Assembly (NCBI GenBank): GCA_030426805.1
Contig: JAUHXU010000002.1
Span: 806,001-870,000, forward strand
Source: a bacterium
GTDB lineage: Bacteria > Planctomycetota > JAFGQW01
Direction: 5' to 3'
Length of the DNA: 64,000 bases
This document shows positions 38,503-46,580 of the stretch, one piece after another (within the stretch, counting starts at the first letter, position 1; each line of letters opens with the position of its first letter). The notes below the pieces were generated by a model, which was not told the origin of the DNA, did no database searches, and worked only from the letters and a program-made list of their open reading frames with translations. The translations under genes were made by a program, and so were the position numbers.

Positions 38503-38578
38503 TCCCACCTCCTCGTCGCGTGCTGCGGCGGTGTTGTTCCCGGTAGCTTGCGGGCTTTCGGTCTGTCCCGATGGTGCG
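38449..38578 (-). pseudogene. Remnant of a related integrase 3' end outside the element
   Basis: Beyond the 54-bp core, 38503-38578 aligns without gaps to 27090-27165. In the integrase frame it reads APSGQTESPQATGNNTAAAR against APSGQTESLQTTGKNTAAAR, then DEEVGKLVP against DEEGEKLVP. Many differences are silent, so this was once coding sequence. Similarity stops abruptly near 38578. The chromosome thus already held the tail of a related integrase next to this tRNA before the present element arrived. Confidence 0.75.
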
Positions 38579-38591
38579 AGAGTTCTCGTTG

Positions 38592-38852
38592 ATGTTCGAC
38601 TTCGCCGTCCTCGACTATGATCCGCGCCGCGAGCTGATACGGATCTTCATCCTGGTGCTCCCGTTCCTGGTCATGTGGGGCGTGTTCTGGATCGTTCGGG
38701 CGATTGTCAGGTGGATACGCGGGCCGCAGCGCCCGCCCCGGTTCAAGCCCCCTCCACTCCCCGGCTGCATCGTGTGGGGCGTCATCGTGCCCGGCGCCAT
38801 CGTCGGCTGGGCGGCCTTCTGGAGCCTCGTCGTGTGGTTGGCGGGGCGTTGA
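38592..38852 (+). CDS. Small membrane protein
   Basis: 86 residues with two hydrophobic helices (LIRIFILVLPFLVMWGVFWIV; GCIVWGVIVPGAIVGWAAFW) joined by a basic, Pro-rich loop. ATG 38592 has GAGAG 9 nt upstream; the in-frame ATG at 38571 lies in the integrase remnant. No known family. Confidence 0.6.
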   Translation: MFDFAVLDYDPRRELIRIFILVLPFLVMWGVFWIVRAIVRWIRGPQRPPRFKPPPLPGCIVWGVIVPGAIVGWAAFWSLVVWLAGR

Positions 38853-38976
38853 TGCTTCGTCGCCCACCGACACTGGGCCGCGGTCCGCTGCTCAATCGAA
38901 CCGTGTCAACCGGACCGGCCCATCACCCACGGCGCCCGCAGCACCCGACAAGTGACGTGAGAAGTGGGGGGTGCCA

Positions 38977-39216
38977 ATGACCGGCTTGAAGAGGGCGCTA
39001 TCGACCGCGACCGGCGTGGTCTGCTTGCTCGCCGCACTCGCGCTCCTCGGAGTGCTCGCCTATCACGCCTTCCACCACGGCGCGTCTGCCAGGGCTCGCG
39101 GGTGCAGCGTCTACATAGTGCCTTTTGCGCTCGCGGGCTTCGGTGTGGTGATCTTGCACGGCGTTCACGGAAAGGGACCCGGCTCCGACGAGTCGCGTCG
39201 CGAGCACCACCCGTGA
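38977..39216 (+). CDS. Small membrane protein
   Basis: 79 residues with two membrane helices (TGVVCLLAALALLGVLAYHA; YIVPFALAGFGVVILHGV) and a charged tail. A GTG at 38971 is the alternative start. No recognised family; part of a run of short membrane-protein genes to the right of the element. Confidence 0.5.
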   Translation: MTGLKRALSTATGVVCLLAALALLGVLAYHAFHHGASARARGCSVYIVPFALAGFGVVILHGVHGKGPGSDESRREHHP

Positions 39217-39267
39217 TTCGTGTTCTGGTGGCTCGGACGACCAACCTCCAGCGGATACGATCGCAGC

Positions 39268-39417
39268 ATGGACGACGAACGCAGGGATGCGGGCACACCG
39301 CACGACGACTGGGCGCTCTCGCCGGTGCGGTGGTTGCCGATCTGTGTGTTCGTCGGGTTCTTCCTCTACGTGGTTTGGAACTCGTGCTGCTTTCGGACGG
39401 TCACGTTCGGCGACTGA
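39268..39417 (+). CDS. Very small single-helix membrane protein
   Basis: 49 residues: acidic N-terminus then one hydrophobic helix (WLPICVFVGFFLYVVWNSCC). No family and no strong ribosome site; the convergent gene begins 12 bp after its stop. Could be spurious. Confidence 0.35.
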   Translation: MDDERRDAGTPHDDWALSPVRWLPICVFVGFFLYVVWNSCCFRTVTFGD

Positions 39418-39428
39418 AAGCCAATCCG

Positions 39429-39854
39429 CTACGTCCCACCGACGAGCACGCGCGTGACCCGTCCGTCTTCGACGTAGACGAGGGCTCCGTGGGAGATCCA
39501 GACCTCGTAGAAGAGGACCTCGTCGACGATGGGCGGAAGGGAGTCTCCGCAGAATCGCTCCGCGCAGTGGGCGCGATAGCGAAGGTAGCGTGCGGCGAGC
39601 CAACCCGAGGCTTCCGGGACGTCGCCGGCGGCGCGACGGTACGCGTAGCCGTCGTACGGGATCGGCTCGCCGGGGACCGCGCGGCCGTCCGGTTCGCCCA
39701 GGACCGAGACCACGTGCTCGATGGAGTCACCGACCTTGATCGGCGGCCACATCCGCAGGTGCATCGTCAAGCCGGCGAAGAGGACAGTCGCGACTCCGAT
39801 CGCGAGCATCCACCGGACGGTGCGTTTTCGCCTTGAGGGAACCATCCGGAACAT
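39429..39854 (-). CDS. Membrane-anchored protein with BamE/SmpA-like motif
   Basis: 141 residues. Basic N-terminus, one membrane helix (WMLAIGVATVLFAGLTMHL), then IKVGDSIEHVVSVLGEPDGR, the G-x-S-x-x-x-V-x-x-x-L-G-x-P pattern of SmpA/OmlA-type domains. GGAGGTG lies 6-7 nt before ATG 39854. The rest is beta-rich. Suggests an envelope protein; a link to outer-membrane assembly is inference. Confidence 0.6.
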   Translation of the reverse strand: MFRMVPSRRKRTVRWMLAIGVATVLFAGLTMHLRMWPPIKVGDSIEHVVSVLGEPDGRAVPGEPIPYDGYAYRRAAGDVPEASGWLAARYLRYRAHCAERFCGDSLPPIVDEVLFYEVWISHGALVYVEDGRVTRVLVGGT

Positions 39855-40000
39855 CGTAGCACCTCCAGGCAGCACGAGTGTCCCGGGTTGCGGGCGCGAC
39901 CGTCGTCGGACGTGCTGGCGCGAGCCTCTCTGCTCGCGGGGCGGATTCTGCGTGACGCGCTCGCGGCGATGACGTCTCACGGGTCGTTGGAGGAAACGCC

Positions 40001-40999
40001 ATGCCCCGAATCTGCCAGTCAGTGCTCCTCGTTGTCGCTTGTGCGACCGCTTCCGCTGCTGCGGCGCAGGACGTGTTCGTGCCGTTTTCGTTTCCCGACG
40101 GGACGCTCGTCCCGGGCTTCACGGAGTCGGGCGGCGATTGGCGGATCGTGAGCGGCGAGGTGGAGTCCGAGTCGCGATCCCCGTCGACACGCCAACTGTT
40201 GCTGCGCAACGGCGGCACGGACTTCGGACACGCCGTGGAGGCGACGGTCATCCACAGCGACACGACGGGCCCCTCTGCCGGCGGCGTCGTGATGCGCTAC
40301 GACACGACCCGCACACCGCCCGCGTACGTGTATCTCGCCTTTCGGGATCGCGTCGCTCCCTACGACGGTTTCGACTCGTACGAAATCGGCTACTGCAACG
40401 GCCAGACGTGCGGTGTTTCGCCCCAGCTCAGCGGCTCGACCCCGATCGGTCAGCGCATCCGCGTGGTCTTGCAATACGACGACGCCAACAATCGGCTGAT
40501 CACGTACTTCGTCAACGGCAAGGTCGGAGGCTCGTGGTCCTTGTTTCCCTCGTCGTCACCGGTCGGTGCGGGAAGCATGGGACTCGTCGCGCAAGGTCGC
40601 GTGCGGTTCGACGACCTCGGCTACTACGCGGCGACCGTGTGGCCGACGACGGGACTGTACCATCGGGTGAGTTCGCCGCCGTACGTGCTGAACGGGTATG
40701 GCGCGCCGGGCGAGACGTTCATCGGTGCTGCCTCACTCTCGCTGGGTCGGGTCTCGCTTCCCGGGCAGAGGCAGCTTCCGGTCGCGGTCGACGGCCTGTT
40801 TCTCCTGTCGTTGGCCAATCCGCTCCTCTTCCTGTCGGCCGGGACGACCCATCCCCAAACCGGCGCGTTCACGATGACGATGACCGTGCCCAAGCTGCCG
40901 GCCCTGGCGGGCGTCCGGGTCTACCTCGTCGCGGCGACGACCAACAACGGCGTGATCTCGGAGATCACCGCTCCCCGTCCGGTGCGGATCGCCCCGTAG
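40001..40999 (+). CDS. Secreted LamG-like protein with shared C-terminal module
   Basis: 332 residues. Signal peptide (VLLVVACATASAAAAQ). Residues about 25-205 form a jelly-roll of the laminin-G/DUF1080 type (WRIVSGEVESES; AGGVVMRYDT; YVYLAFRDR; YFVNGKVGGSW; GSMGLVAQGRVRFDDLGYY) likely to bind glycans. The C-terminal 100 residues (FIGAASLSLGRVSLPGQRQL to VRIAP) are the module found in five other proteins here. GGAGG precedes the ATG. Probably a surface or exopolysaccharide-associated protein. Confidence 0.78.
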   Translation: MPRICQSVLLVVACATASAAAAQDVFVPFSFPDGTLVPGFTESGGDWRIVSGEVESESRSPSTRQLLLRNGGTDFGHAVEATVIHSDTTGPSAGGVVMRYDTTRTPPAYVYLAFRDRVAPYDGFDSYEIGYCNGQTCGVSPQLSGSTPIGQRIRVVLQYDDANNRLITYFVNGKVGGSWSLFPSSSPVGAGSMGLVAQGRVRFDDLGYYAATVWPTTGLYHRVSSPPYVLNGYGAPGETFIGAASLSLGRVSLPGQRQLPVAVDGLFLLSLANPLLFLSAGTTHPQTGAFTMTMTVPKLPALAGVRVYLVAATTNNGVISEITAPRPVRIAP

Positions 41000-41044
41000 C
41001 CGACGAATCAGGAATCTCGCGGCCGCGTCGCGTATGCTGGGGTC

Positions 41045-41746
41045 ATGAGTGCTTCCCGTGATCCGGTTCCGACCCCGACGCATGCGCGCGTCGACGACCT
41101 CCCGGCGGGTGGCGTGCGGATCACGTTCGACTGGAATCGGCCGCAGCGCCGGCGGGGGATCGTCAAGATCGCCGCCGTGTTGCTCACGGGGGTCGCGGTG
41201 CTGGGTCTGGTCGCGTGGGGTCTCGGCGAGGTCGAGTGGCGCGGGTTCCTCTGGATTGTCGCGTCGGGGGGCGCGGCGATCGCGCTGGTCGCCTGCGCGC
41301 TGCTGACCGCGCGAACTCGGATCGACATCGACGACGAGACGATTCGCGTTCGCCACCGGCGCACGTTGTTTCCGTGGCGAGCGAACCACGCCGCGCGGGA
41401 GCTGGTCCAGTTCTTCTGCATGCGATCGCGCCAGCGCGGGCCGGGTCGCTATCACCTCGCGGCGGTCGACGACTACGGCGGCAAGCGCATCGTCGTCCCG
41501 CACCTCGACCACCTGCGCGACGCGCGCTTCCTCGAGCAGCGCATCGAAGGACGCCTCGCAATCGTCGACCGCCCGGTGCGTGGCGAGGCGGAAGAGCCGG
41601 TCGCGCCCGAAGGGCAGTCCGCGACCTTCGCACCCCGCACGCGATGGGGGCTCGGCATCGTCTCCTTCAAGGCGTCGTCGGGTGGGGGCCGCTTCAAGCC
41701 GGGCAAGTGGGACGAGCTGATGTTCCGCTGGCGTCGCAGCGAGTAA
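41045..41746 (+). CDS. Two-helix membrane protein
   Basis: 233 residues: a short cytoplasmic N-terminus, two adjacent helices (IVKIAAVLLTGVAVLGLVAWG; FLWIVASGGAAIALVACALL), then a soluble beta-rich domain (RIDIDDETIRVRHRRTLFPW) that looks like a PH-type bacterial membrane domain. Function unknown. It precedes the BlaI operator region. Confidence 0.6.
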   Translation: MSASRDPVPTPTHARVDDLPAGGVRITFDWNRPQRRRGIVKIAAVLLTGVAVLGLVAWGLGEVEWRGFLWIVASGGAAIALVACALLTARTRIDIDDETIRVRHRRTLFPWRANHAARELVQFFCMRSRQRGPGRYHLAAVDDYGGKRIVVPHLDHLRDARFLEQRIEGRLAIVDRPVRGEAEEPVAPEGQSATFAPRTRWGLGIVSFKASSGGGRFKPGKWDELMFRWRRSE

Positions 41747-41759
41747 TCCGAAAACCGGC

Positions 41760-41816
41760 TTGATATCTACGGGTCGACCAGTAGCATTGGGGGCGTAGCT
41801 ACTGGTTGACCCGTAG
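41760..41816 (+). promoter_or_regulatory. blaI promoter with two BlaI-type operators
   Basis: TTGATA (41760-41765), 16 bases, TAGCAT (41782-41787) form a promoter. CTACGGGTCGACCAGTAG (41767-41784) fills the space between the boxes and CTACTGGTTGACCCGTAG (41799-41816) follows. Each is a near-perfect 18-bp palindrome, they are inverted copies of one another with one mismatch, and their centres are 32 bp (three helical turns) apart. A repressor dimer on each would block polymerase, so blaI is very likely autorepressed. Confidence 0.78.
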
Positions 41817-41830
41817 ATTGAGAGGCGACG

Positions 41831-42235
41831 ATGCCCCCCAAGCCGATCCCGACCGGGCGCGAGCTCGAAGCGCTCAAGATCCTCTGGCGGCGCGGTGCGT
41901 CGACCGTGCGCGAGATCGCAGACGCGCTGGACGACGGCCGCGAGTCGCTCGCCTACACGACGGTTCTGAGTCTGCTGCAGGTGATGGAGCAGAAGGGGCT
42001 CGTGCGGCACGAGCGCGCCGGCAAGGCGTACCGATACGTGGCGCGCGTGCGGCGTGAGAGCACCTGTCGGCGGCTGGCCGGCCGCTTCCTCCAAGACGTC
42101 TTCGACGGCGCGATGGATGAGTACCTCGTGCATGCCTTGCGGGCACGCGACGTGTCTGCCGACGAACTCGCACGACTCGAAGCGATGATCGCCGAGGCGA
42201 AGCGTCGCGCTACGAAGGAGGCGAGCGATGAGTGA
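41831..42235 (+). CDS. BlaI/MecI-family repressor
   Basis: 134 residues. Winged-helix N-terminus (PTGRELEALKILWRRGASTV; ALDDGRESLAYTTVLSLLQV; KGLVRHERAGKAYRYVA) followed by the dimerisation domain (RLAGRFLQDVFDGAMDEYLV; SADELARLEAMIAEAKRRAT), full length. In the classical system it is inactivated when the M56 sensor protease signals. It overlaps the M56 gene by 8 bp and has paired operators at its promoter. Ribosome site GAGAGG. Confidence 0.9.
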   Translation: MPPKPIPTGRELEALKILWRRGASTVREIADALDDGRESLAYTTVLSLLQVMEQKGLVRHERAGKAYRYVARVRRESTCRRLAGRFLQDVFDGAMDEYLVHALRARDVSADELARLEAMIAEAKRRATKEASDE

Positions 42236-44756
42236 GTGGCTCGCCGTCGTCGGCGCATGGTGGGTGGACTTTCTGCTCGCGACCGGGGCGTTTCTCGCCG
42301 TCGTTCTCGCGTGCCAGGCGGTCGTTCGCGAACCGGCTCGTCGAATCGCAATCGGTCGACTCGCGGTCGCCGGTGTCGGCGTCATCGGCGTCGTGCTCAT
42401 CACCCCGTGGGCGGGCGGCTGGTCGCTCGTGCCGGGCACGCCCGTGGTGGCGGACATCGCGCCCGGTCCGTCGCTGGTCTCGTTCGACGAGATCGCGGCG
42501 TCGGCAGTCGCGGCGATCCCGATCGCCGACGGTCCGGCACGACAGGGGCCGTCGACCGGCGGGGCGGTGGGAGCCGGCCTGGACCCGCTCGGCTGGCTCG
42601 GCTTGGCGTTCGTCTGCGGTGCATTGGCGGTCGCGGGCCGCGTCGTCGTCGGCGCACTTCGCGTCCGGCGTCTCCTGCGCCACGCGCGGCCGGCCCCGCG
42701 GTGGTGCGGTGACGGCTCGTCGTCGATCGTCGTCAGCGACACGCTCGGTGCGCCCGCCGTCGCCGGGACCTGGCGTCCCCGCATCGTCCTGCCGGCGACG
42801 CTCGTCGAAACCGAGGACACGCGCCTCGTCCGTGCAGCGGTCGCGCACGAGCGCGCGCACGTGGACCACGGGGATACCCGGTTGCTCGCTGCGATCCGCG
42901 TCGTTCGCGTCGTCGCGTTTGCGCAGCCGCTGTTCTGGTGGGTGGCGCAGAGGATTCGGACCCACCAGGAACTGCTCGCCGATGCGGTCGCCGCGTGCGG
43001 CGATCGCACCGCATACGCCGAAGCGCTTCTCGGCTGGGCTCATACCGCATTCCGCCGCGGTGCTTCGGGCATCGCGCTGTCGATGGCCTCGTCCCGTTCC
43101 ACGCTCACGAGGAGGATCGAAATGTTGCTCGATGATCGCTACCGCCCCGAGATCCGGTGTCCGCGACGGTGCTGGGTTGTCTTCGTCGCGACGACGCTCG
43201 CCGCGGCGTTCGCCGGTTCGATGCTCACCGTCTTCCCGGCTGCGGAGGCGTCCGCCACCCCGGTGAACCTGCCCGTCGGCGACGACGCGCTCGCGTTCGA
43301 TTGCACCGTGTCGGTTCACGGCACGGGAGCACCGGTCGAGGGGGCGCGCGTGATCGTCACGCGGCGCCGCCTCGTCAAGCGCGGGCCGATGCCGTTCGTC
43401 GCGCGCACGGAGCACGTGTCCGACGCCGCGGGGCGGTTTCGCGTCGTCTTCCCGCCGAAGGAGGCGAACGATTCGACGCTCTACATCGAGGTCCAGGTCC
43501 GGCACGATCGCTACGCGTGCCGTGCGACCCGCAGCAACCGCCTCGATCGGATCAAGGCGCGCCTCGCGAACGGGGAACGACCGTGGTTCGAGTCGCTGCG
43601 GGTGTGGCCGGCGGAGCAGGTCAGCGGCGTCGCGACGACCCGCGGCGGTGACCCGATTCCCCATGCGCGGGTCTTTGCGTGGTCGCGCCCGCCGAGCAAG
43701 CCGGGCGAAGTGGCGAATCTCTGCATGGTCGAGACGCGATGCGATGCGCACGGCCGCTTCTCGTTCGCCGCAGCGACGCCCGGCGAGGCGGCATTCTGGA
43801 TCCTGCCCGACGAACACGCGCCGGTCGGCCACTACATCAACGAGTTGCGCGGTCATGCGGGTCAGTTCGTCGTGATCCACGGCTTCCGAATCGAAGGACG
43901 ATTGCTCGACGAGGACGGCGCTCCGCTCGCCGGGCGTCACGTAGAGGCCATCGGGCGCGACCTGCTGCCGGGCCAATACCGTTTCGGGGGCGCAAGCCCG
44001 GTGCGGCGGTATGCAACTACGGACGCGAACGGGCACTTCGCGTTCGCGCCGCTCGCCCCGGGCGACGCGATCGTTCGCGTGTCCGAGAGCCGATACGACC
44101 CCGACGGAAAGGGACGGCGATTCCGATACGCGCCGTTCGACGAGGTCTTCGAGTCGCAGCGCGTGGCGCTCGGCCTCGACATGAAGCCGATCGAGATCCG
44201 CGCGATTCCGCAGGTCACCGTCGAGGCCGAGATCGTCGTCGAAGAGGGTGCAAGCGGGCGCGGGATGGCGCTCGTCGCGGGGGCTCGTTCGTCGCGCTAC
44301 TCGCAGTTCGTCAGTCGGCCTGACGAGGACGGGCGCTATCGTGCGCGTGCACCGAAGGGGCGCGATGCGCGCCTGTCGTTCAGCCGCTCGGTCCGCGTCG
44401 AGAAGCGCGACGGAACGGTGATCGGTCGTGGCCGAATCATCGACCTCGGTGTGTTGGACGCAGACCGGTCGGTGCGGATCGTCTACATGCGGCAGCCGAG
44501 CGTCCGGTTCGATCTGTCCTTTCCCGGCGAACGGCCCGAGCGGATCCGAATCCGCGGCAAGTACGACGATGCAGCGGTCATCGGACAAGCGATAGCCAGC
44601 TTGCGCGACGGTGTGTTTCGGAGCTACGACATGCTGCCGAATCAGCGGGTGACGTTCACGGTGACCGCGGCGGGCCACAAGCCCGCGACGGTTGCCGTCG
44701 AGCCGATGCCTGGCGGCGAGTCGAAGACCGTCGCCGTCGCGATGGAGCGCGAGTGA
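42228..44756 (+). CDS. BlaR1-type M56 membrane metalloprotease with CarboxypepD-like repeats
   Basis: 842 residues. Membrane helices in the first 145 residues and again near 330 frame the protease domain with the zinc motif HERAH (H207, E208, H211) and the later QELLADAVA glutamate. Instead of the penicillin-binding sensor of BlaR1, the extracytoplasmic part has several carboxypeptidase-regulatory-like beta domains (VSGVATTRGGDPIPHARVFAW; EGRLLDEDGAPLAGRHVEAI). So it probably senses something other than beta-lactams and, when active, causes BlaI loss. No beta-lactamase gene adjoins it. Confidence 0.85.
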   Translation: MSEWLAVVGAWWVDFLLATGAFLAVVLACQAVVREPARRIAIGRLAVAGVGVIGVVLITPWAGGWSLVPGTPVVADIAPGPSLVSFDEIAASAVAAIPIADGPARQGPSTGGAVGAGLDPLGWLGLAFVCGALAVAGRVVVGALRVRRLLRHARPAPRWCGDGSSSIVVSDTLGAPAVAGTWRPRIVLPATLVETEDTRLVRAAVAHERAHVDHGDTRLLAAIRVVRVVAFAQPLFWWVAQRIRTHQELLADAVAACGDRTAYAEALLGWAHTAFRRGASGIALSMASSRSTLTRRIEMLLDDRYRPEIRCPRRCWVVFVATTLAAAFAGSMLTVFPAAEASATPVNLPVGDDALAFDCTVSVHGTGAPVEGARVIVTRRRLVKRGPMPFVARTEHVSDAAGRFRVVFPPKEANDSTLYIEVQVRHDRYACRATRSNRLDRIKARLANGERPWFESLRVWPAEQVSGVATTRGGDPIPHARVFAWSRPPSKPGEVANLCMVETRCDAHGRFSFAAATPGEAAFWILPDEHAPVGHYINELRGHAGQFVVIHGFRIEGRLLDEDGAPLAGRHVEAIGRDLLPGQYRFGGASPVRRYATTDANGHFAFAPLAPGDAIVRVSESRYDPDGKGRRFRYAPFDEVFESQRVALGLDMKPIEIRAIPQVTVEAEIVVEEGASGRGMALVAGARSSRYSQFVSRPDEDGRYRARAPKGRDARLSFSRSVRVEKRDGTVIGRGRIIDLGVLDADRSVRIVYMRQPSVRFDLSFPGERPERIRIRGKYDDAAVIGQAIASLRDGVFRSYDMLPNQRVTFTVTAAGHKPATVAVEPMPGGESKTVAVAMERE

Positions 44757-44763
44757 GCGCGCC

Positions 44764-45846
44764 TCAGAGCCGCTCGAAGACCAGGACGTCCTGGAAGCTC
44801 AGAAACATGTCGCGGCCGCACCACATGCCGGGGTGCTGCGAGCGGAGCCGGAATCCCGCGGCCTCGAACCAACCGAGGAAGGCCGCGGGGTCGTAGCCGA
44901 CGGCGAGTTCCGGGTCGTCGGGGTCGGCGATCCAGCACGTCTCGTCGCGTGGGTGGCGGATGTCGCGCAGGCTCTCGCCAGCGGCGATCTTCGCGCGCGC
45001 GTCGCCGGTCAGCAGGAACGCGGTCGCGAGTACGCGGCCGCCGGGCGCGACGACGCGCGCCAACTCGTCGATGTAGTGGCGTGTCTCCGGTGACCCGAGG
45101 TGTGTCAGCACCGACGTCAGGAACGCGAACTCGAACGCGCGGTCGTCGTACGGGAACGCGAACGTGCGCGCGTCGAGCGTGCCGCCGGCGTTGTACATGT
45201 CGTTGTGGAGATCGACGACGTCGAATCGGAAGTGCGGCCGGCGGGCGCCGATCACCGTGCGCGCGCGCTCGATCGCGTCGGGCATGATGTCGAAGCCGGC
45301 GTAGGCGCCACGGTCGCGGAGGTAGTGGGCGAGCGGCCACGCCATCCGGCCGACGCCGCAGCCTACGTCGAGGACGCGATCGGTCGGGGCGAGGTCGGCG
45401 AGCGTCAGGAAGTAGCCGAGGAACTCGGTGCCGACCGCGAGCCCGCCGCCGACGACGTCGGCGTCCTCCTCGGTCAGCGGCGCAAGGTCGCCCGACGGCA
45501 GCCGCAGGAGCGGCGAGGCGGGCACGTCGCCGCGCCGGGCCTGCACGCGCAGCAGACTGGCCGCCGCGTCGAGATCGCCGCACGACGCGACCATCGCGAA
45601 CCGGCATTCGTCGCGGCGCACGCTCGATCCGATCGTCGGGTCCGCGAGGTTCTCCGCGACGTCGGGGCTGGGCAACGGGTAGCGGATGTGGTGGACGTCG
45701 AGCTTCCGGTCGTCCGCGAACAGGTCCACCCCGTCGAGTGGTTCGCCATCGCGCGGCAGGATCCAGCCGGCGGCGTGCACGAGGCCGTCGTCGACCGATG
45801 CGAAGTCGAGTTGTCCGACCGCGGGGACGATCGCGTGCGAACTCAT
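44764..45846 (-). CDS. SAM-dependent class I methyltransferase
   Basis: 360 residues. About 150 N-terminal residues form an unidentified domain; then the Rossmann methyltransferase begins with LDVGCGVGRMAWPLA (motif I), followed by YAGFDIMPDAIERA, VVDLHNDMYN and a final VLVFERL. Methylates a small molecule or glycan; substrate unknown. Its ATG overlaps the stop of the aldolase gene (ATGA), so the two act together, perhaps in sugar modification. Confidence 0.8.
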   Translation of the reverse strand: MSSHAIVPAVGQLDFASVDDGLVHAAGWILPRDGEPLDGVDLFADDRKLDVHHIRYPLPSPDVAENLADPTIGSSVRRDECRFAMVASCGDLDAAASLLRVQARRGDVPASPLLRLPSGDLAPLTEEDADVVGGGLAVGTEFLGYFLTLADLAPTDRVLDVGCGVGRMAWPLAHYLRDRGAYAGFDIMPDAIERARTVIGARRPHFRFDVVDLHNDMYNAGGTLDARTFAFPYDDRAFEFAFLTSVLTHLGSPETRHYIDELARVVAPGGRVLATAFLLTGDARAKIAAGESLRDIRHPRDETCWIADPDDPELAVGYDPAAFLGWFEAAGFRLRSQHPGMWCGRDMFLSFQDVLVFERL

Positions 45847-46532
45847 GCGTTCTCCAGAGGGTGGGGGCCGGCGAGCGCGTAGCTCGAGCGGCGGGCGACG
45901 AGCGCGTCGACGTCGGCCGCCGTCAGCGGGACGAGGCCGCCGGCAGCGCGTGCACGCAGCGCGATGTCGGCGAAGTGCTCGACCGTCTCCATCCGCATCA
46001 ACGCGGTGAGCACCGTGTCGCCGGCGGTGACGGCGCCGTGGTTCGCGAGCAGGATCGCGGCGTGCGTCGCGACGAACGGGCGGATCGATGCCGGCAGTGC
46101 GTCGGTGCCGGGAATCGCGAACGGCGCCGTCGGCACGGCGCCGACGTCGAGGACGACCTCCGGCAGCGCCGGGATCGTCAGGTCCACGCCGCTCGACGCG
46201 CACGCGGTCGCGGCCGGTGGGTGTGCGTGCACCACGGCGCGGAGGTCCGGGCGCGCGCGATAGAACTCCACGTGCAGCCGGAACTCGGTCGACGGCCGCG
46301 TCGCGCCGTCGACGACCGTGCCGTCGAGGTCGATCGTCACGAGCATGTCCGCCGTGACGAGGCGCTTCGGCACTCCGGTCGGCGTGATCTGCACGCGGTC
46401 GTCACCGATACGTGCGCTCACGTTGCCGTCCACGCCGGCGACGAACCCGCGCGCATCGAGGCGTCGGCACGCGAGGACGATCGCGGTCGCGGGGTCGGCG
46501 AAGTCGGCGAGGACCGGCGGGTTGTTTTCCAT
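45843..46532 (-). CDS. Class II aldolase/adducin-family protein
   Basis: 229 residues. GFVAGVDGNVSARI, TPTGVPKRLV, STEFRLHVEFYRARPDL and VVHAHPPAATA (zinc His pair) plus LLANHGAVTAG (third His) are the L-fuculose-1-phosphate aldolase family motifs. It cleaves or dehydrates a phosphorylated sugar. ATG 46532 chosen over 46550; a TATACG stretch lies just upstream. Divergent from the dehydrogenase-like gene by 48 bp and coupled to the methyltransferase. Confidence 0.85.
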   Translation of the reverse strand: MENNPPVLADFADPATAIVLACRRLDARGFVAGVDGNVSARIGDDRVQITPTGVPKRLVTADMLVTIDLDGTVVDGATRPSTEFRLHVEFYRARPDLRAVVHAHPPAATACASSGVDLTIPALPEVVLDVGAVPTAPFAIPGTDALPASIRPFVATHAAILLANHGAVTAGDTVLTALMRMETVEHFADIALRARAAGGLVPLTAADVDALVARRSSYALAGPHPLENA

Positions 46533-46580
46533 CGCGCAAACGTATATCACGTTCGGCGGCCCCGGACAGGAGGACGCGCG

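Noticed and set aside
38484..38873. 130-codon minus-strand frame to the right of attR
   Set aside because: It is antisense to a small membrane protein with two clear helices and, in the remnant region, out of phase with the integrase-like frame.
42210..44678. 822-codon frame antisense to the M56 protease
   Set aside because: Composition typical of a complementary frame (Arg/Asp/His-rich); the plus strand has clear M56 and beta-domain motifs.
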